Shown here one piece after another: positions 23,174-31,239 of a stretch of 37,225 bases of DNA; the first letter of the stretch is position 1; every line of letters starts with the position of its first letter. The stretch covers positions 1 to 37,225 of the IMG/VR virus record IMGVR_UViG_3300031565_000158. One strand, 5' to 3'. The DNA is from a virus. The notes under the pieces are model-generated. The model saw only the letters and a program-made list of their open reading frames with translations. It made no database searches and had not been told where the DNA came from. Made by a program: the position numbers and the translations under genes.

Positions 23174-23502
23174 CAGTCGATCCTTCGCAATGAGATTTCA
23201 AAAACATATCCATCGTCCAGGGTAACGCCCTCGCCGGGTTCCAGCTCCCAATCATAACCGTCAAACGTGAATATATCCCCGCGCTGGGGAGTCGTGACCT
23301 CGCTGGCCATAATGGTAATGATAGCGGTGGCCGTACGCGGACCCCGAATATAGGGCTCCTGGGCAAATCCCGAACGATCCACAAAGGCTAAAACGCTGTC
23401 TAAAAGACCGCCCTTGGGCGTATAGCCGATGGATTCCGGATCCATATCAGCCCCAAACCATACGGCCATCGCTTTAGTTACGGCATCGTCAAAATCGCCC
23501 AC
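23173..23502 (-). CDS. Head-tail connector-like protein
   Basis: This 109-residue protein has helical and strand segments (MGDFDDAVTKAMAVWFGADM; TTPQRGDIFTFDGYDWELEP; GYVFEISLRRID) and lies between the decoration protein and the gpZ-like gene. A P-x-x-G-D-x-F/V and W-x-L/V strand arrangement recalls phage head-closure or neck proteins of the FII type. The start overlaps the next gene start by one base. The family match is not certain. Confidence 0.55.
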   Translation of the reverse strand: MGDFDDAVTKAMAVWFGADMDPESIGYTPKGGLLDSVLAFVDRSGFAQEPYIRGPRTATAIITIMASEVTTPQRGDIFTFDGYDWELEPGEGVTLDDGYVFEISLRRID

Positions 23503-23504
23503 GA

Positions 23505-23897
23505 TTAAACTCCGAGCACATATTTCAGGTGAACCACGAACCGGCCCGCCGTCAATGCCGCCACAGCCACGGACATGGTCATGTTCCCTTTGGCCGTCAT
23601 TTTGATCATGGTGGCCGCAGTGCCGACCGGCACCACGTCCAAAACCGCCGCCAGGGTAAACGACGTGATGGCCGTGGCCGCCAGGATGTCGTCCGTACCC
23701 AGCACCTTGAGCGCAACAGTGGCCGTGGCTCCGACCAATGCGGTCTTTACCTCGATAATACCGTCCATGACGATTGCGTCATCGGGCAGCACGTCGTTGT
23801 CCAGGGTGATGTCCCCGATGTCCCCGCCGTGAACCGCAAAGTCGTATTCAAACGAGGCCAGGTTGACTTTTGCTTTTTCAAGTCCTGATGTCTGCAT
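23505..23897 (-). CDS. Capsid decoration-like protein
   Basis: This is a 130-residue, all-beta protein rich in A, V and T (VKTALVGATATVALKVLGTD; ITSFTLAAVLDVVPVGTAAT). It follows the capsid gene in the position of gpD-like decoration or a small structural protein. It starts two bases after the slippery-free gap to the repeat array. No specific family is recognised; the role is inferred from position and from composition. Confidence 0.5.
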   Translation of the reverse strand: MQTSGLEKAKVNLASFEYDFAVHGGDIGDITLDNDVLPDDAIVMDGIIEVKTALVGATATVALKVLGTDDILAATAITSFTLAAVLDVVPVGTAATMIKMTAKGNMTMSVAVAALTAGRFVVHLKYVLGV

Positions 23898-23930
23898 GAT
23901 AATGTTCTCCTTTTTTAAAAAAACGCCTAA

Positions 23931-24000
23931 TAGGAATTAGGAAATAGGAATTAGGAAATAGTTTTTCTCTTTCCTCTTTTCTCTATCCTCTTTCCTTCTT
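23931..24000. repeat. 7-nt-period repeat arrays (TAGGAAT and CTCTTTC families)
   Basis: Between the decoration and capsid genes, the 14-mer TAGGAATTAGGAAA occurs twice in tandem (23931-23944 and 23945-23958); each is two 7-mers, TAGGAAT and TAGGAAA. Directly after it, from about 23967, follow 7-mers CTCTTTC, CTCTTTT, CTCTATC and CTCTTTC. No gene fits here. Confidence 0.8.
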
Positions 24001-24005
24001 TTTTT

Positions 24006-26081
24006 TTATGCACCATAATTCTGATAAAGGCCGCGCCATTCCATGGCTTTTGCGCCGGCATCGATTCTGACTTTGTATTCCACACCGTCCACGGTCCAGC
24101 CTTCTTTGGTCTCCATGTACGGCGCTTCTTGACCGTTTAAGAAAAAAATGATTATGGTTTTCCCTTTACGGGCGGCCAGATACCACTTCGTGGCCACGTC
24201 GTCATCGATCCTGGGTTCATAGACCCGGGTGAAATAGGTCCCGCTATAGATATTTTTCCGGGTGGCCGCCAAAGAACTGTCCGTTGCAATGGTGTTGGTG
24301 TCCGCGTATTGCAGGGTCTGGAAAAACACCTCGGAAGCACCTTCCAGGGCTTTCGGCGCGATAAAGAATTCCGGACGGATATTGAGCCGGCGGAGCCCCT
24401 TGATATCCTTCTGGGTTCCCATGGCCAGCACGCCGGCGCCGATGGTGTCAACTCCCGGCGCAGCGCCGGAACCGGAACCCACAAGATTGCCGTGGCCGGC
24501 GACAAACAATGCCAGCCCGTCGCCCATGGCTGCGTTGGCGGACAGCACCGCGTAGACCACGTCCCCGATTTTCCGGTTCGCAGCTTCCCCGTGGCTCATG
24601 GGGATTCGAGTCAATGCCCCCAGGTCATCATTGATGATGGCCTGGCGGGTGATGGCAAAAATCTTTCCATAGGTGACGATGGAATACTGCTCCTGTTCCT
24701 CGGACCTGGACCCATACTGGTATTCGCCATGCTCCGGAATTTCCTCCAGGTCGTCGCTTTCCGATATTCTCGGTGAAGAGTGTATTTTGAAATCCGACAC
24801 GGACCCGGTGGCGCACCAATCCTTCCAGGTTTCCTCGCTGGTCTCAAAGCCGACAAACAGGGCCTTGTTGGCCACGTTTCCCAGGATATAAGGCAGGTCG
24901 GTGGTTTGAAGCGCACGCCCCACCATCTTTCTGGGATCCCCATCCTGTGATTTTCCGGCCAGGTACAATGCGTGGCGGGCCAGTTCTCTTAAAGAATACC
25001 CGGTGAGATCTTGGGCGCCCAGGGCCGGTTTTTCCGGCTTGAATTCCGGGCCCGACCGGATCAGCAGCGCATCGACGGCGGCCGCACGGAATTTGTCCCG
25101 CTCGTCCGCGATGGTTTCAATGGGCGTCCGGTACTGGGTGGTGTTTTCATCCTGCTTTTTGATCAGCCATGTCATTACCTTTTCACGAGCCTCATCCAGG
25201 GGCGTCCCTTCACGAACCAGATCATTGGTTTTTTCAGGGGGGTAATCAAATTTCGTGCACATGGCGTCGATGCCCCGGATCCGTTCGCGCTCTTCGCCGG
25301 TGGCCTCTTTCCGGATTTTGTCGATATCGACTTCGGGCTCTTTTTCAATTCTTTTTTGCTCCTCCTTCGGCAAATCCAGCCTCTCCAGGAACGCCCAGGC
25401 TTCGTCCTCCGTGGCCTCCTTGGAAAGCCCCCTTGCCTCCAGGAATTTTCTCGTTTTTTCATTCATGGTATTCTTCTCCTCTGTTGAAGTTGATCGTTTC
25501 TTTTTTTTGGTTTCGGTTCTGGCCTTGGCCTGTTCGTCCGCTCCGATGGGAACGATCGAAAGCTCCTTGACCCGCCACCGGGTGGTCACCAGGATCGGCC
25601 CCTCAAAGCTGCGCCCCTTGATGGTTCTGCGTTCATCTTTGGGCACCCATTCAGAGCTGATCTGACGATATCCCACGGAGAAATCGGTGAGGTGGCCCTC
25701 CCTGAGCTTGGTGAAAGGCTCTTCCGCCCCGGACACACTGGAAAAATGGACCCGTCCCGTAAGCTGGTCTTTTTCGGTTTTCATGTCCCGATAGGATCCC
25801 AATACGCTGGATGTTCCGGCCCATCGTTGGTGTGAGTCCAACAGCGGCACCTGTCTCGATTTCGGTGTCTCCAATCCATCCATCATTAAAATTTCACTGA
25901 TAATGCCCCGCTCCCAGTCAAATATTTCAATCGGGTCCTCGGTGGCGCCCACGACTTCGACGCTGCGGTCCTCTATATTTAGGGTGGCCGGTGCGCCGTC
26001 CTGCATCCGCAGGCTTATGGTGCGGTAGCTCAAATCGCCGGTGTTCGCCTGGTTGCGATGGATGATTTTCTTTTTTTTCAT
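24006..26081 (-). CDS. Prohead protease/major capsid fusion protein
   Basis: This is a 691-residue fusion. Residues about 1-200 are an HK97-type prohead protease: QVPLLDSHQRW (His84) and HLTDFSVGYR (Ser135) supply the His/Ser pair. Residues 206-300 are helical, scaffold-like (KTRKFLEARGLSKEATEDEA). Residues about 370-691 are the capsid domain (HALYLAGKSQDGDPRKMVGR; ITRQAIINDDLGALTRIPMS; TYFTRVYEPRIDDDVATKWY; VDGVEYKVRIDAGAKAMEWR), a HK97-fold subunit. Fusions of this kind are known in phages. An internal ribosome-binding site before Met206 suggests a second, shorter product. The protein precedes the portal on the operon and shapes and matures the head. Confidence 0.9.
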   Translation of the reverse strand: MKKKKIIHRNQANTGDLSYRTISLRMQDGAPATLNIEDRSVEVVGATEDPIEIFDWERGIISEILMMDGLETPKSRQVPLLDSHQRWAGTSSVLGSYRDMKTEKDQLTGRVHFSSVSGAEEPFTKLREGHLTDFSVGYRQISSEWVPKDERRTIKGRSFEGPILVTTRWRVKELSIVPIGADEQAKARTETKKKKRSTSTEEKNTMNEKTRKFLEARGLSKEATEDEAWAFLERLDLPKEEQKRIEKEPEVDIDKIRKEATGEERERIRGIDAMCTKFDYPPEKTNDLVREGTPLDEAREKVMTWLIKKQDENTTQYRTPIETIADERDKFRAAAVDALLIRSGPEFKPEKPALGAQDLTGYSLRELARHALYLAGKSQDGDPRKMVGRALQTTDLPYILGNVANKALFVGFETSEETWKDWCATGSVSDFKIHSSPRISESDDLEEIPEHGEYQYGSRSEEQEQYSIVTYGKIFAITRQAIINDDLGALTRIPMSHGEAANRKIGDVVYAVLSANAAMGDGLALFVAGHGNLVGSGSGAAPGVDTIGAGVLAMGTQKDIKGLRRLNIRPEFFIAPKALEGASEVFFQTLQYADTNTIATDSSLAATRKNIYSGTYFTRVYEPRIDDDVATKWYLAARKGKTIIIFFLNGQEAPYMETKEGWTVDGVEYKVRIDAGAKAMEWRGLYQNYGA
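25455..25483 (-). promoter_or_regulatory. Internal ribosome-binding site and start for scaffold/capsid product
   Basis: On the minus strand AGAGGAGAAGAATACC precedes an ATG at 25466, codon 206 of the 691-residue gene. It could start a 486-residue scaffold-capsid protein without the protease, in the same frame, in the way lambda C and Nu3 share one frame. Confidence 0.6.
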
Positions 26082-26102
26082 GGTAAAAATCTCCGATTTT
26101 CA

Positions 26103-26194
26103 GGTTAAAGGTAAAAGGTAGAAGGCTGAAGGTAAAAGGTGAAAGGTTTTAACCTTCAGCCTTCAGCCTTCTACCTTCAGTCTTCAATCTTTCA
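26103..26194. repeat. Two opposed 7-nt-period arrays between capsid and portal genes
   Basis: On the plus strand the units AGGTTAA, AGGTAAA, AGGTAGA, AGGCTGA, AGGTAAA and AGGTGAA follow without gap, and after AGGTTTTAA come CCTTCAG, CCTTCAG, CCTTCTA, CCTTCAG, TCTTCAA and TCTTTCA. The second half is close to the reverse complement of the first, so the locus can fold into a long hairpin. No coding frame is convincing. Confidence 0.85.
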
Positions 26195-26199
26195 CTGTT

Positions 26200-27768
26200 T
26201 CAAACCACGACCTCATCCAATTTATCGATCAGATCGATAATCATGGCCTTGGTGTCGTCGTCGTTGCCGTTCAGGGCGGCCGGATTGTTGGCCAGGGCGG
26301 TGGATACTTCCTGACCGGTGAGATCGTATTCCTCGGCCAGCTCTTTGGCCATTTTGATTTCCTTGTAAATATCCTCCAGATCCCGGCCCCGGCTTTTGGC
26401 GATCTCATATGGAGATCTCAACAGGGCGTTGACCTCGTCGATCCGGGCCTTGGTCTCCCGCAACGGATCGATGCTCTCCATTCCCGGCGGCTGCCACTCG
26501 CACCGGAGGTAGGGGATCGGATTGGTAAAATAGCCCGGGAATTGGAGCCGGCCTGCCAGGACCGCGCTGTCCATAAACGGAATAAAGGTTTTCTGGGCAA
26601 AATGCCGGATGTGCCGGACGGCGATGGGTCGGAGCTGATGGGCAAAATCATTGCGGGACGTGCGGCCCGTGGAATAGTTAAACCCCTCGTAATCGCCGGA
26701 CAGCAGTTCATAGGGGGCGCCGGCGGTGATTGCCACCATGCGCAGGATTAATTTGATGAACGGCGGAAAGTTGGTGCCGGGGCGCGGGTTGCTGGCGATG
26801 GTGACATCTTCGCCGGGCCGGAGATACTCGATAATGGCGTTCTGCATCTCTTCGATTTTCTGGCCGGTATCGGGATCGGTAGTCATAGTCCCCAACTGGC
26901 GGCTGAACGGATCCGGGGTCTTCACAAATGACAGGTATTTGGCGGCCATCTTCGCGGCGTCGATTTCGGCGTCCATATATTCGGACAGATCCTTGGCCAC
27001 CAATATGGCCGGCGTGAACGGGGATATCCCCCGGAGCTGGCCCGGCCGTAATGTTTGAAATCCGTGGATCACCCGGTCTACCGGAATCCGGACGGACTTT
27101 CCCCAGGAATCCGGGTCGATAAGATGAAGCGCCGCCACCTGGCCGGTGGCCTTCTGATATTCAATACCCTGGGAAAATTCGTTGCCCGGGCTCATTTTCT
27201 GACTGGCGGAACCGGCGAGCCAGTCGGCCTCGTACATCTGGAGGGCAAAGGGCAGGTATCGGCTCCGGTCTTTGGAAAGGGTTTTTACAATGAGAAATTC
27301 GCCGGTCTCCGCATCCTGGCGCTTGCCCAGGTGCATCATTTCATAATAATGGAGCTTGCCGGCAATGTCGGCCTCATCGGCCCAGAAATTGAATGCGTCC
27401 TCGGTCTGTTGGATCCGCTTTTTGTCCAGCTGGTCGTCCGCTCCGCGGATCCGGCTCTGGAAAATGATCCCGGCCCCCACCGTATAGTCGGCCAGAATAT
27501 TGACCGCCCGGGCAAAATAGGGAAAATCGCGAACCAATTGCCGGACCCGGGCCCGGATGGCGCCTGATGAAGCTCCAATAATGTCGTTGACATTGGAATC
27601 CACCGGCGCCCAGGGGCCGGTGAGGCGTGTGGTTTTGGCGGCGGCATATTGGGCGCTGCGGACGGTTTCCAGTTTTTTCCGAAAAAACCGGCGCCGGATT
27701 TCGCGGCCCGGAGAAAAAACGCCGATCAGCCGGTCCAGAAAAGATTCTATTCCGTCGAATCGGCTCAT
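26200..27768 (-). CDS. Lambda-type portal protein
   Basis: This 522-residue protein is close in length to lambda gpB (533). Landmarks of the family are the N-terminal RSAQYAAAKTTRLTGPWAP, the aromatic/helical part VRDFPYFARAVNILADYTVG, DRVIHGFQTLRPGQLRGISP and the C-terminal AGAPYELLSGDYEGFNYSTG. It forms the DNA entry/exit vertex of the head and binds the terminase. Upstream lies the gpW gene, downstream the protease/capsid fusion, as in lambda W-B-C. The start ATG at 27768 overlaps the gpW stop. Confidence 0.92.
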   Translation of the reverse strand: MSRFDGIESFLDRLIGVFSPGREIRRRFFRKKLETVRSAQYAAAKTTRLTGPWAPVDSNVNDIIGASSGAIRARVRQLVRDFPYFARAVNILADYTVGAGIIFQSRIRGADDQLDKKRIQQTEDAFNFWADEADIAGKLHYYEMMHLGKRQDAETGEFLIVKTLSKDRSRYLPFALQMYEADWLAGSASQKMSPGNEFSQGIEYQKATGQVAALHLIDPDSWGKSVRIPVDRVIHGFQTLRPGQLRGISPFTPAILVAKDLSEYMDAEIDAAKMAAKYLSFVKTPDPFSRQLGTMTTDPDTGQKIEEMQNAIIEYLRPGEDVTIASNPRPGTNFPPFIKLILRMVAITAGAPYELLSGDYEGFNYSTGRTSRNDFAHQLRPIAVRHIRHFAQKTFIPFMDSAVLAGRLQFPGYFTNPIPYLRCEWQPPGMESIDPLRETKARIDEVNALLRSPYEIAKSRGRDLEDIYKEIKMAKELAEEYDLTGQEVSTALANNPAALNGNDDDTKAMIIDLIDKLDEVVV

Positions 27769-27992
27769 GATGTCCGCCCGCCCTGTTTGGCGTAGGTTCT
27801 CAGCGGCACCGTGCCGGCGACCGCGTCGGTCTGGGTCTGCATGTCGTCGATCAGATCCTTGAGGCTCTTCATGTCCACGGGATGGTACTGGATGGTTTTG
27901 CCGGCAACGGTGGCGGAGGCCACCCGGGACCCGGCGGCCAGTTTGAGATAAGCGGCTTTGAGGGAATCGATTTCAGCTTGAGTGAATGCCAT
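27765..27992 (-). CDS. W: Head-tail joining protein gpW
   Basis: This 75-residue protein starts MAFTQAEIDSLKAAYLKLAA and has the gpW pattern: a helix, then a beta hairpin (VASATVAGKTIQYHPVDM), then a helix (KSLKDLIDDMQTQTDAV). gpW stabilises DNA after packaging and joins the tail connector. The position upstream of the portal, as in lambda, supports it. A longer frame to 28043 exists, but the start at 27992 gives the usual family length. Confidence 0.85.
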   Translation of the reverse strand: MAFTQAEIDSLKAAYLKLAAGSRVASATVAGKTIQYHPVDMKSLKDLIDDMQTQTDAVAGTVPLRTYAKQGGRTS

Positions 27993-28153
27993 AAAAAAAA
28001 CCCCTATGCATAGTGGTTGCAAGTTGTGCAACAACCATATCATGGGATTTTTTGTTTTTTTTTAAACTGCCGGATTCTGCGGAACTTTACGGAAGTTTTA
28101 GGCAAGGATGCGCAAATCTGCGCAATTTTACGCTTGACAGGGGATTTTTAGGC

Positions 28154-28184
28154 AAAAAAAAGAGCCGCTCCGGAGAGCGACTCT
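28154..28184 (-). terminator. Rho-independent terminator of the ParB cassette
   Basis: On the minus strand AGAGTCGCTC-TCCG-GAGCGGCTCT forms a 10-bp stem (one G-U pair) with a tetraloop and is followed by seven T (28160-28154). It lies 27 bp behind the 28212-28697 gene and would separate that cassette from the head genes. Confidence 0.9.
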
Positions 28185-28211
28185 TAAGGACTTGCCCAGG
28201 TCTTGAGGGGG

Positions 28212-28697
28212 TTAGATAATCTCGACAATATCAAAAGAAAAATGCTCCCGATCTCTACCGTCAAATTGGTCAACATAGTCTACGATCCGGCGAACAAGAC
28301 AACGATTTCCCGTAGACTTCTCATGCTCATCTGCAATGTGTCGAGCAAGTTCAACCCCGGATCTTTTCCCGTCACTTACTCCGTCTTTAATGTTCCTTAC
28401 GATGTTTTCCATGTTGTTTCCCCCTTTGCCCATTATGGGCGGTTGGCCAATTATAGAAATTACTATCTCGTATTGAGCAAAGCCATTTCCGTGTTCATCC
28501 TCAACATTCGGAACCAAGCTGGCTATAAATTCATCTATGGATACAAATTCACATTCATATCGCTCGTTTTCGTTGCTCGAGTTGACCATTTTGGCAACAT
28601 AACCAGTCTTATAGATTTCGCTTCGTGTGTAGTCTGTGTTTCGCCGCACATTAATCTTGGCGGTTATTTCAGCCGCTTTTTCAAGAAATTTTTTCAT
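28212..28697 (-). CDS. 161-residue protein of unknown function
   Basis: The protein starts MKKFLEKAAEITAKINVRRN, is helical at the N-terminus, then has strands (YECEFVSIDEFIASLVPNVE; AQYEIVISIIGQPPIMGKGG) and a charged C-terminal part (ELARHIADEHEKSTGNRCLV). No family is recognised. It has AGGAGG before the ATG and a promoter-like sequence upstream (28721-28750), so it can be expressed on its own as well as from the upstream cassette. It is the last gene before the terminator. Confidence 0.65.
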   Translation of the reverse strand: MKKFLEKAAEITAKINVRRNTDYTRSEIYKTGYVAKMVNSSNENERYECEFVSIDEFIASLVPNVEDEHGNGFAQYEIVISIIGQPPIMGKGGNNMENIVRNIKDGVSDGKRSGVELARHIADEHEKSTGNRCLVRRIVDYVDQFDGRDREHFSFDIVEII

Positions 28698-28720
28698 GTT
28701 GCATCCTCCTATGTTTGCCT

Positions 28721-28750
28721 ATAATGTAATAATTGTTTTAAAGTTTTCAA
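28721..28750 (-). promoter_or_regulatory. Sigma-70-like promoter for the 161-residue gene
   Basis: On the minus strand TTGAAA (28750-28745) and CATTAT (28726-28721) are separated by 18 bp in AT-rich sequence, and AGGAGG with the ATG at 28697 follows within 25 bp. The -10 box is imperfect. Confidence 0.5.
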
Positions 28751-28790
28751 GACTTTTTTTTAAAAGATCCTTTTAAGGTTAATTTAATTT

Positions 28791-30500
28791 TCAATTCACT
28801 GTTTCGGAGGTCAGGATCTCATCAGGAACCTTGCCGGCCAAGTCCGCGCCGGATTCGATGAACACCCGGATCAGTTCGGCTTTTTTGCAGGATTTGAACG
28901 CACCCCGCTTTTTGAGCAGTTTTTCGAACAGAAAGGTCTGGGCCTTGGGATCCGCGAAAATTTCCAGCTTTTCCCCCAGGCCGAGCATTTCGCCGATGGT
29001 TTTCTTTTGGAGGTATTCCTCGGTGATCCGCCATTCCTTTTCCAGCTCGATGCCGAAGTGAGCCGCGATCTTTAACCGGGATTTGACATCGTACCGGTCC
29101 TGGAGAACCACCTGGATGGCGGCCTCCCGGAATGCGTCGTTGATCTGGACCATATCCATCTTGGTAATCAGGTCGAACAGGACATGATTTTTAATGGAGA
29201 AACAATAAGAGTTGTTATCGTCCTGCACCACGCTCTTTTTCCTGTACCCGCTATAAACGGCAAACCATAGGTCCAGGTCGTCGTTGGATTTGAGCAGGGA
29301 AAAAAGGGCCACCTGGGCCAGTTTCAACTCGTCATTCGAGGCCTGGATCCGGACCGGGATCTCGGTTTCATAAAATTTTTCCCGGAAATGGGTCCCGTGC
29401 CAGGGCACCCGGGGGCCGTCGCCGGGCATTTTTTTGTCGTTCTTTTCGGCTTTCTCTTGGACCCTGCTGGACCGGTAACACGCATCCTGGCCGAAACAGG
29501 CCCGCTCCTTGTAAACCGTTCCGTCCAGTTCGAGGATGGTGAGGTAGTGGGCGCACCCGCCGTTTTCCCCTTTTTTGCATTTGTCCGTGGGCTTGATCGG
29601 GTCGTATGACCAGGTGTTAAAGGAATTGTAATCTTGATTGTGGACATCGCCCTGGAACCGGAACCCGGTGGTTTTGAACTTTTTATAATAGGTGCTCTTT
29701 TTCCAATGTTTCACCAGGTGGTCATATTGCTTTCGCTTGTAACAGATCCGGTTGAGGCACCGGTGTTTTTCCGTGTCCATGCCCCAGAGGGTTTTCTGGA
29801 CCTCGGAATTTTGACTGCACGTCTCGCATTTTTTCCGGTCGAACCGGGCGCCGGCCAACTGCGGGGACAGGTTGTCGATTTTCCTTTTAAGGTCTTTGAC
29901 CGACGCGATGCCATCCTCCCGCCAGGACACCTCTTCCAGGACCCATTTGAAAAACTCGTTTCTCGTTTTTTTGTCTTTCAGGCGCATGAGCTGCTCCAGG
30001 TGGCCGTATTTCAGATCGTCCTTATCCCAGGCTTTCAGGATTTTTGGAGCCAGGTCCAGGACCGCCACCCGCCGGCGGATGTACCGGGCATCGATGCCGG
30101 TGCGGTCGGCCAGATCCTGGAGGGACCCGGCGCCTTTTTTGTCCAGGTAAATTTTAAAGCCCCGGGCCTCTTCCAGTTCGGTGAGGTCCTCGCGCTGGAG
30201 GTTTTCGATGGTCATGAGGTCAAAGGCGGTGTCATCGTCCATTTCCTGGACAATGGCCGGGATCCGGCAGTCGCTGTTTTCCGCCACGGCCTTGAGGGCC
30301 CGGAACCGGCGCTCGCCGAAAATGATTTCGTGCATGCCTTCGGGCGGGATCGGCCGGACCCGGATGGGTTGCAGGACCCCGTGGGCATCGATGGATTTCT
30401 TGAGCCCTTCAAATTTTATGCCGCTAAAATTGGTCCTGGAGTTCATGGGATTCGGCTGAATTCGGTCCAGCGATATTAATTGATAGGTTTCTTCTTGCAT
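28791..30500 (-). CDS. ParB/RepB-family protein with zinc-ribbon middle domain
   Basis: This is a 569-residue protein. Residues about 5-105 are a ParB N-terminal domain with the nucleotide-binding motifs GERRFRALKAV and TIENLQREDL. Residues about 125-165 form the ParB HTH (LQDLADRTGIDARYIRRRVA). From about 225 there is a Cys pattern (KKCETCSQNS; HRCLNRICY) typical of RepB/ParB-like plasmid proteins. The C-terminal half is helical and has no known domain. Its length is well above classical ParB (about 300). No ParA is found in the window. In the phage context it could be a DNA-condensing or transcription factor. It is the main gene of a promoter-to-terminator cassette between TerL and gpW. Confidence 0.85.
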   Translation of the reverse strand: MQEETYQLISLDRIQPNPMNSRTNFSGIKFEGLKKSIDAHGVLQPIRVRPIPPEGMHEIIFGERRFRALKAVAENSDCRIPAIVQEMDDDTAFDLMTIENLQREDLTELEEARGFKIYLDKKGAGSLQDLADRTGIDARYIRRRVAVLDLAPKILKAWDKDDLKYGHLEQLMRLKDKKTRNEFFKWVLEEVSWREDGIASVKDLKRKIDNLSPQLAGARFDRKKCETCSQNSEVQKTLWGMDTEKHRCLNRICYKRKQYDHLVKHWKKSTYYKKFKTTGFRFQGDVHNQDYNSFNTWSYDPIKPTDKCKKGENGGCAHYLTILELDGTVYKERACFGQDACYRSSRVQEKAEKNDKKMPGDGPRVPWHGTHFREKFYETEIPVRIQASNDELKLAQVALFSLLKSNDDLDLWFAVYSGYRKKSVVQDDNNSYCFSIKNHVLFDLITKMDMVQINDAFREAAIQVVLQDRYDVKSRLKIAAHFGIELEKEWRITEEYLQKKTIGEMLGLGEKLEIFADPKAQTFLFEKLLKKRGAFKSCKKAELIRVFIESGADLAGKVPDEILTSETVN

Positions 30501-30536
30501 GGTTTTATCCTCTGCTGCTGTTCGATGTTTTTCATT

Positions 30537-30725
30537 TTAATCCTTTTTGGGTCTTCCGGGTTTTCGGCGTGGGATAGAGTTGAATTTTTCAACATCCTCT
30601 TTTTTAACCCACCAATCCCGACCCATTTTGGTTGCCGGTAGTTTTTTCCCGATTATGAGATACCGAACCCATGAAGTTGTGACCCCCAGGAGTTCGGCAC
30701 ATTCTTTTGTTGTGTATTGTTTCAT
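30537..30725 (-). CDS. Excisionase-like HTH with AT-hook tail
   Basis: The 62-residue protein has an HTH_17 motif (TTKECAELLGVTTSWVRYLI then GRDWWVKKEDVEKF) at residues 5-48, followed by RRKPGRPKK, which is an AT-hook like basic tail. This is a small DNA-binding protein of the type seen as excisionases or transposon-like regulators. The start is preceded by GGGAG. It lies in the ParB cassette just before the ParB gene. Confidence 0.75.
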   Translation of the reverse strand: MKQYTTKECAELLGVTTSWVRYLIIGKKLPATKMGRDWWVKKEDVEKFNSIPRRKPGRPKKD

Positions 30726-30730
30726 GCCAA

Positions 30731-30928
30731 TTAGATCTCCCTTAAATCATTTAAACACGTTTGGATCTCCGCGGTTATCATTTCCGGCAGATCGATTTCG
30801 TCAAGGATTTCAACCGCTGAATCCCGATAATAATCATCAAGCACCGTCAAAATTCTTTGCGTGATGTGCTTTGCCTTTGTGTGTAGGACTAATCTTTTTA
30901 CCGCTGATGTGTCGTTGTAGTCTATCAT
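30731..30928 (-). CDS. 65-residue helical protein in the ParB cassette
   Basis: The frame MIDYNDTSAVKRLVLHTKAK and onward is an all-helical small protein with an acidic C-terminal part (VEILDEIDLPEMITAEIQTC). A GGGAGG lies seven bases before the ATG, so translation is well supported. No family is recognised. It is between the 68-residue gene and the HTH gene. Confidence 0.6.
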   Translation of the reverse strand: MIDYNDTSAVKRLVLHTKAKHITQRILTVLDDYYRDSAVEILDEIDLPEMITAEIQTCLNDLREI

Positions 30929-30985
30929 GGTTAGACCTCCCTTTTTCCCCTTGCCCCTCCGAAGAGGGGCAGTTGATTGTTTTTG

Positions 30986-31192
30986 CTACCAGCCTTCTTC
31001 CTCTTCGATTCCAAGAATGTCATTCAAGCCAACAATCGCCCTGGCGATGTTGCCAACATGCCCCCAGTTTATTTCTTCGGGTGCAAATGCATTTTGGTGG
31101 TTTTCAAGATACGTCTCAAACATTTTGATTCGCCTTTTTGCTTTTTCCTGAATCTCTATATAGGCGTTAAGTGCTTTGGTGTTTTTTTCCAT
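30986..31192 (-). CDS. 68-residue helical protein, first gene of the ParB cassette
   Basis: Starts MEKNTKALNAYIEIQEKAKR and continues with helices and an acidic end (GLNDILGIEEEEGW). AGGAG precedes the ATG at 31192; an earlier Met (31225) has no such site. The gene follows the sigma-54-like promoter at about 48 bp. The function is unknown. Confidence 0.6.
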   Translation of the reverse strand: MEKNTKALNAYIEIQEKAKRRIKMFETYLENHQNAFAPEEINWGHVGNIARAIVGLNDILGIEEEEGW

Positions 31193-31239
31193 TTTATTTT
31201 CTCCTATGTTTGGGTTTTCTCTCATCTTGCCCTATTATA

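Noticed and set aside
29634-30479. 281-residue plus-strand open frame
   Set aside because: Antisense shadow of the ParB-like gene with biased composition.
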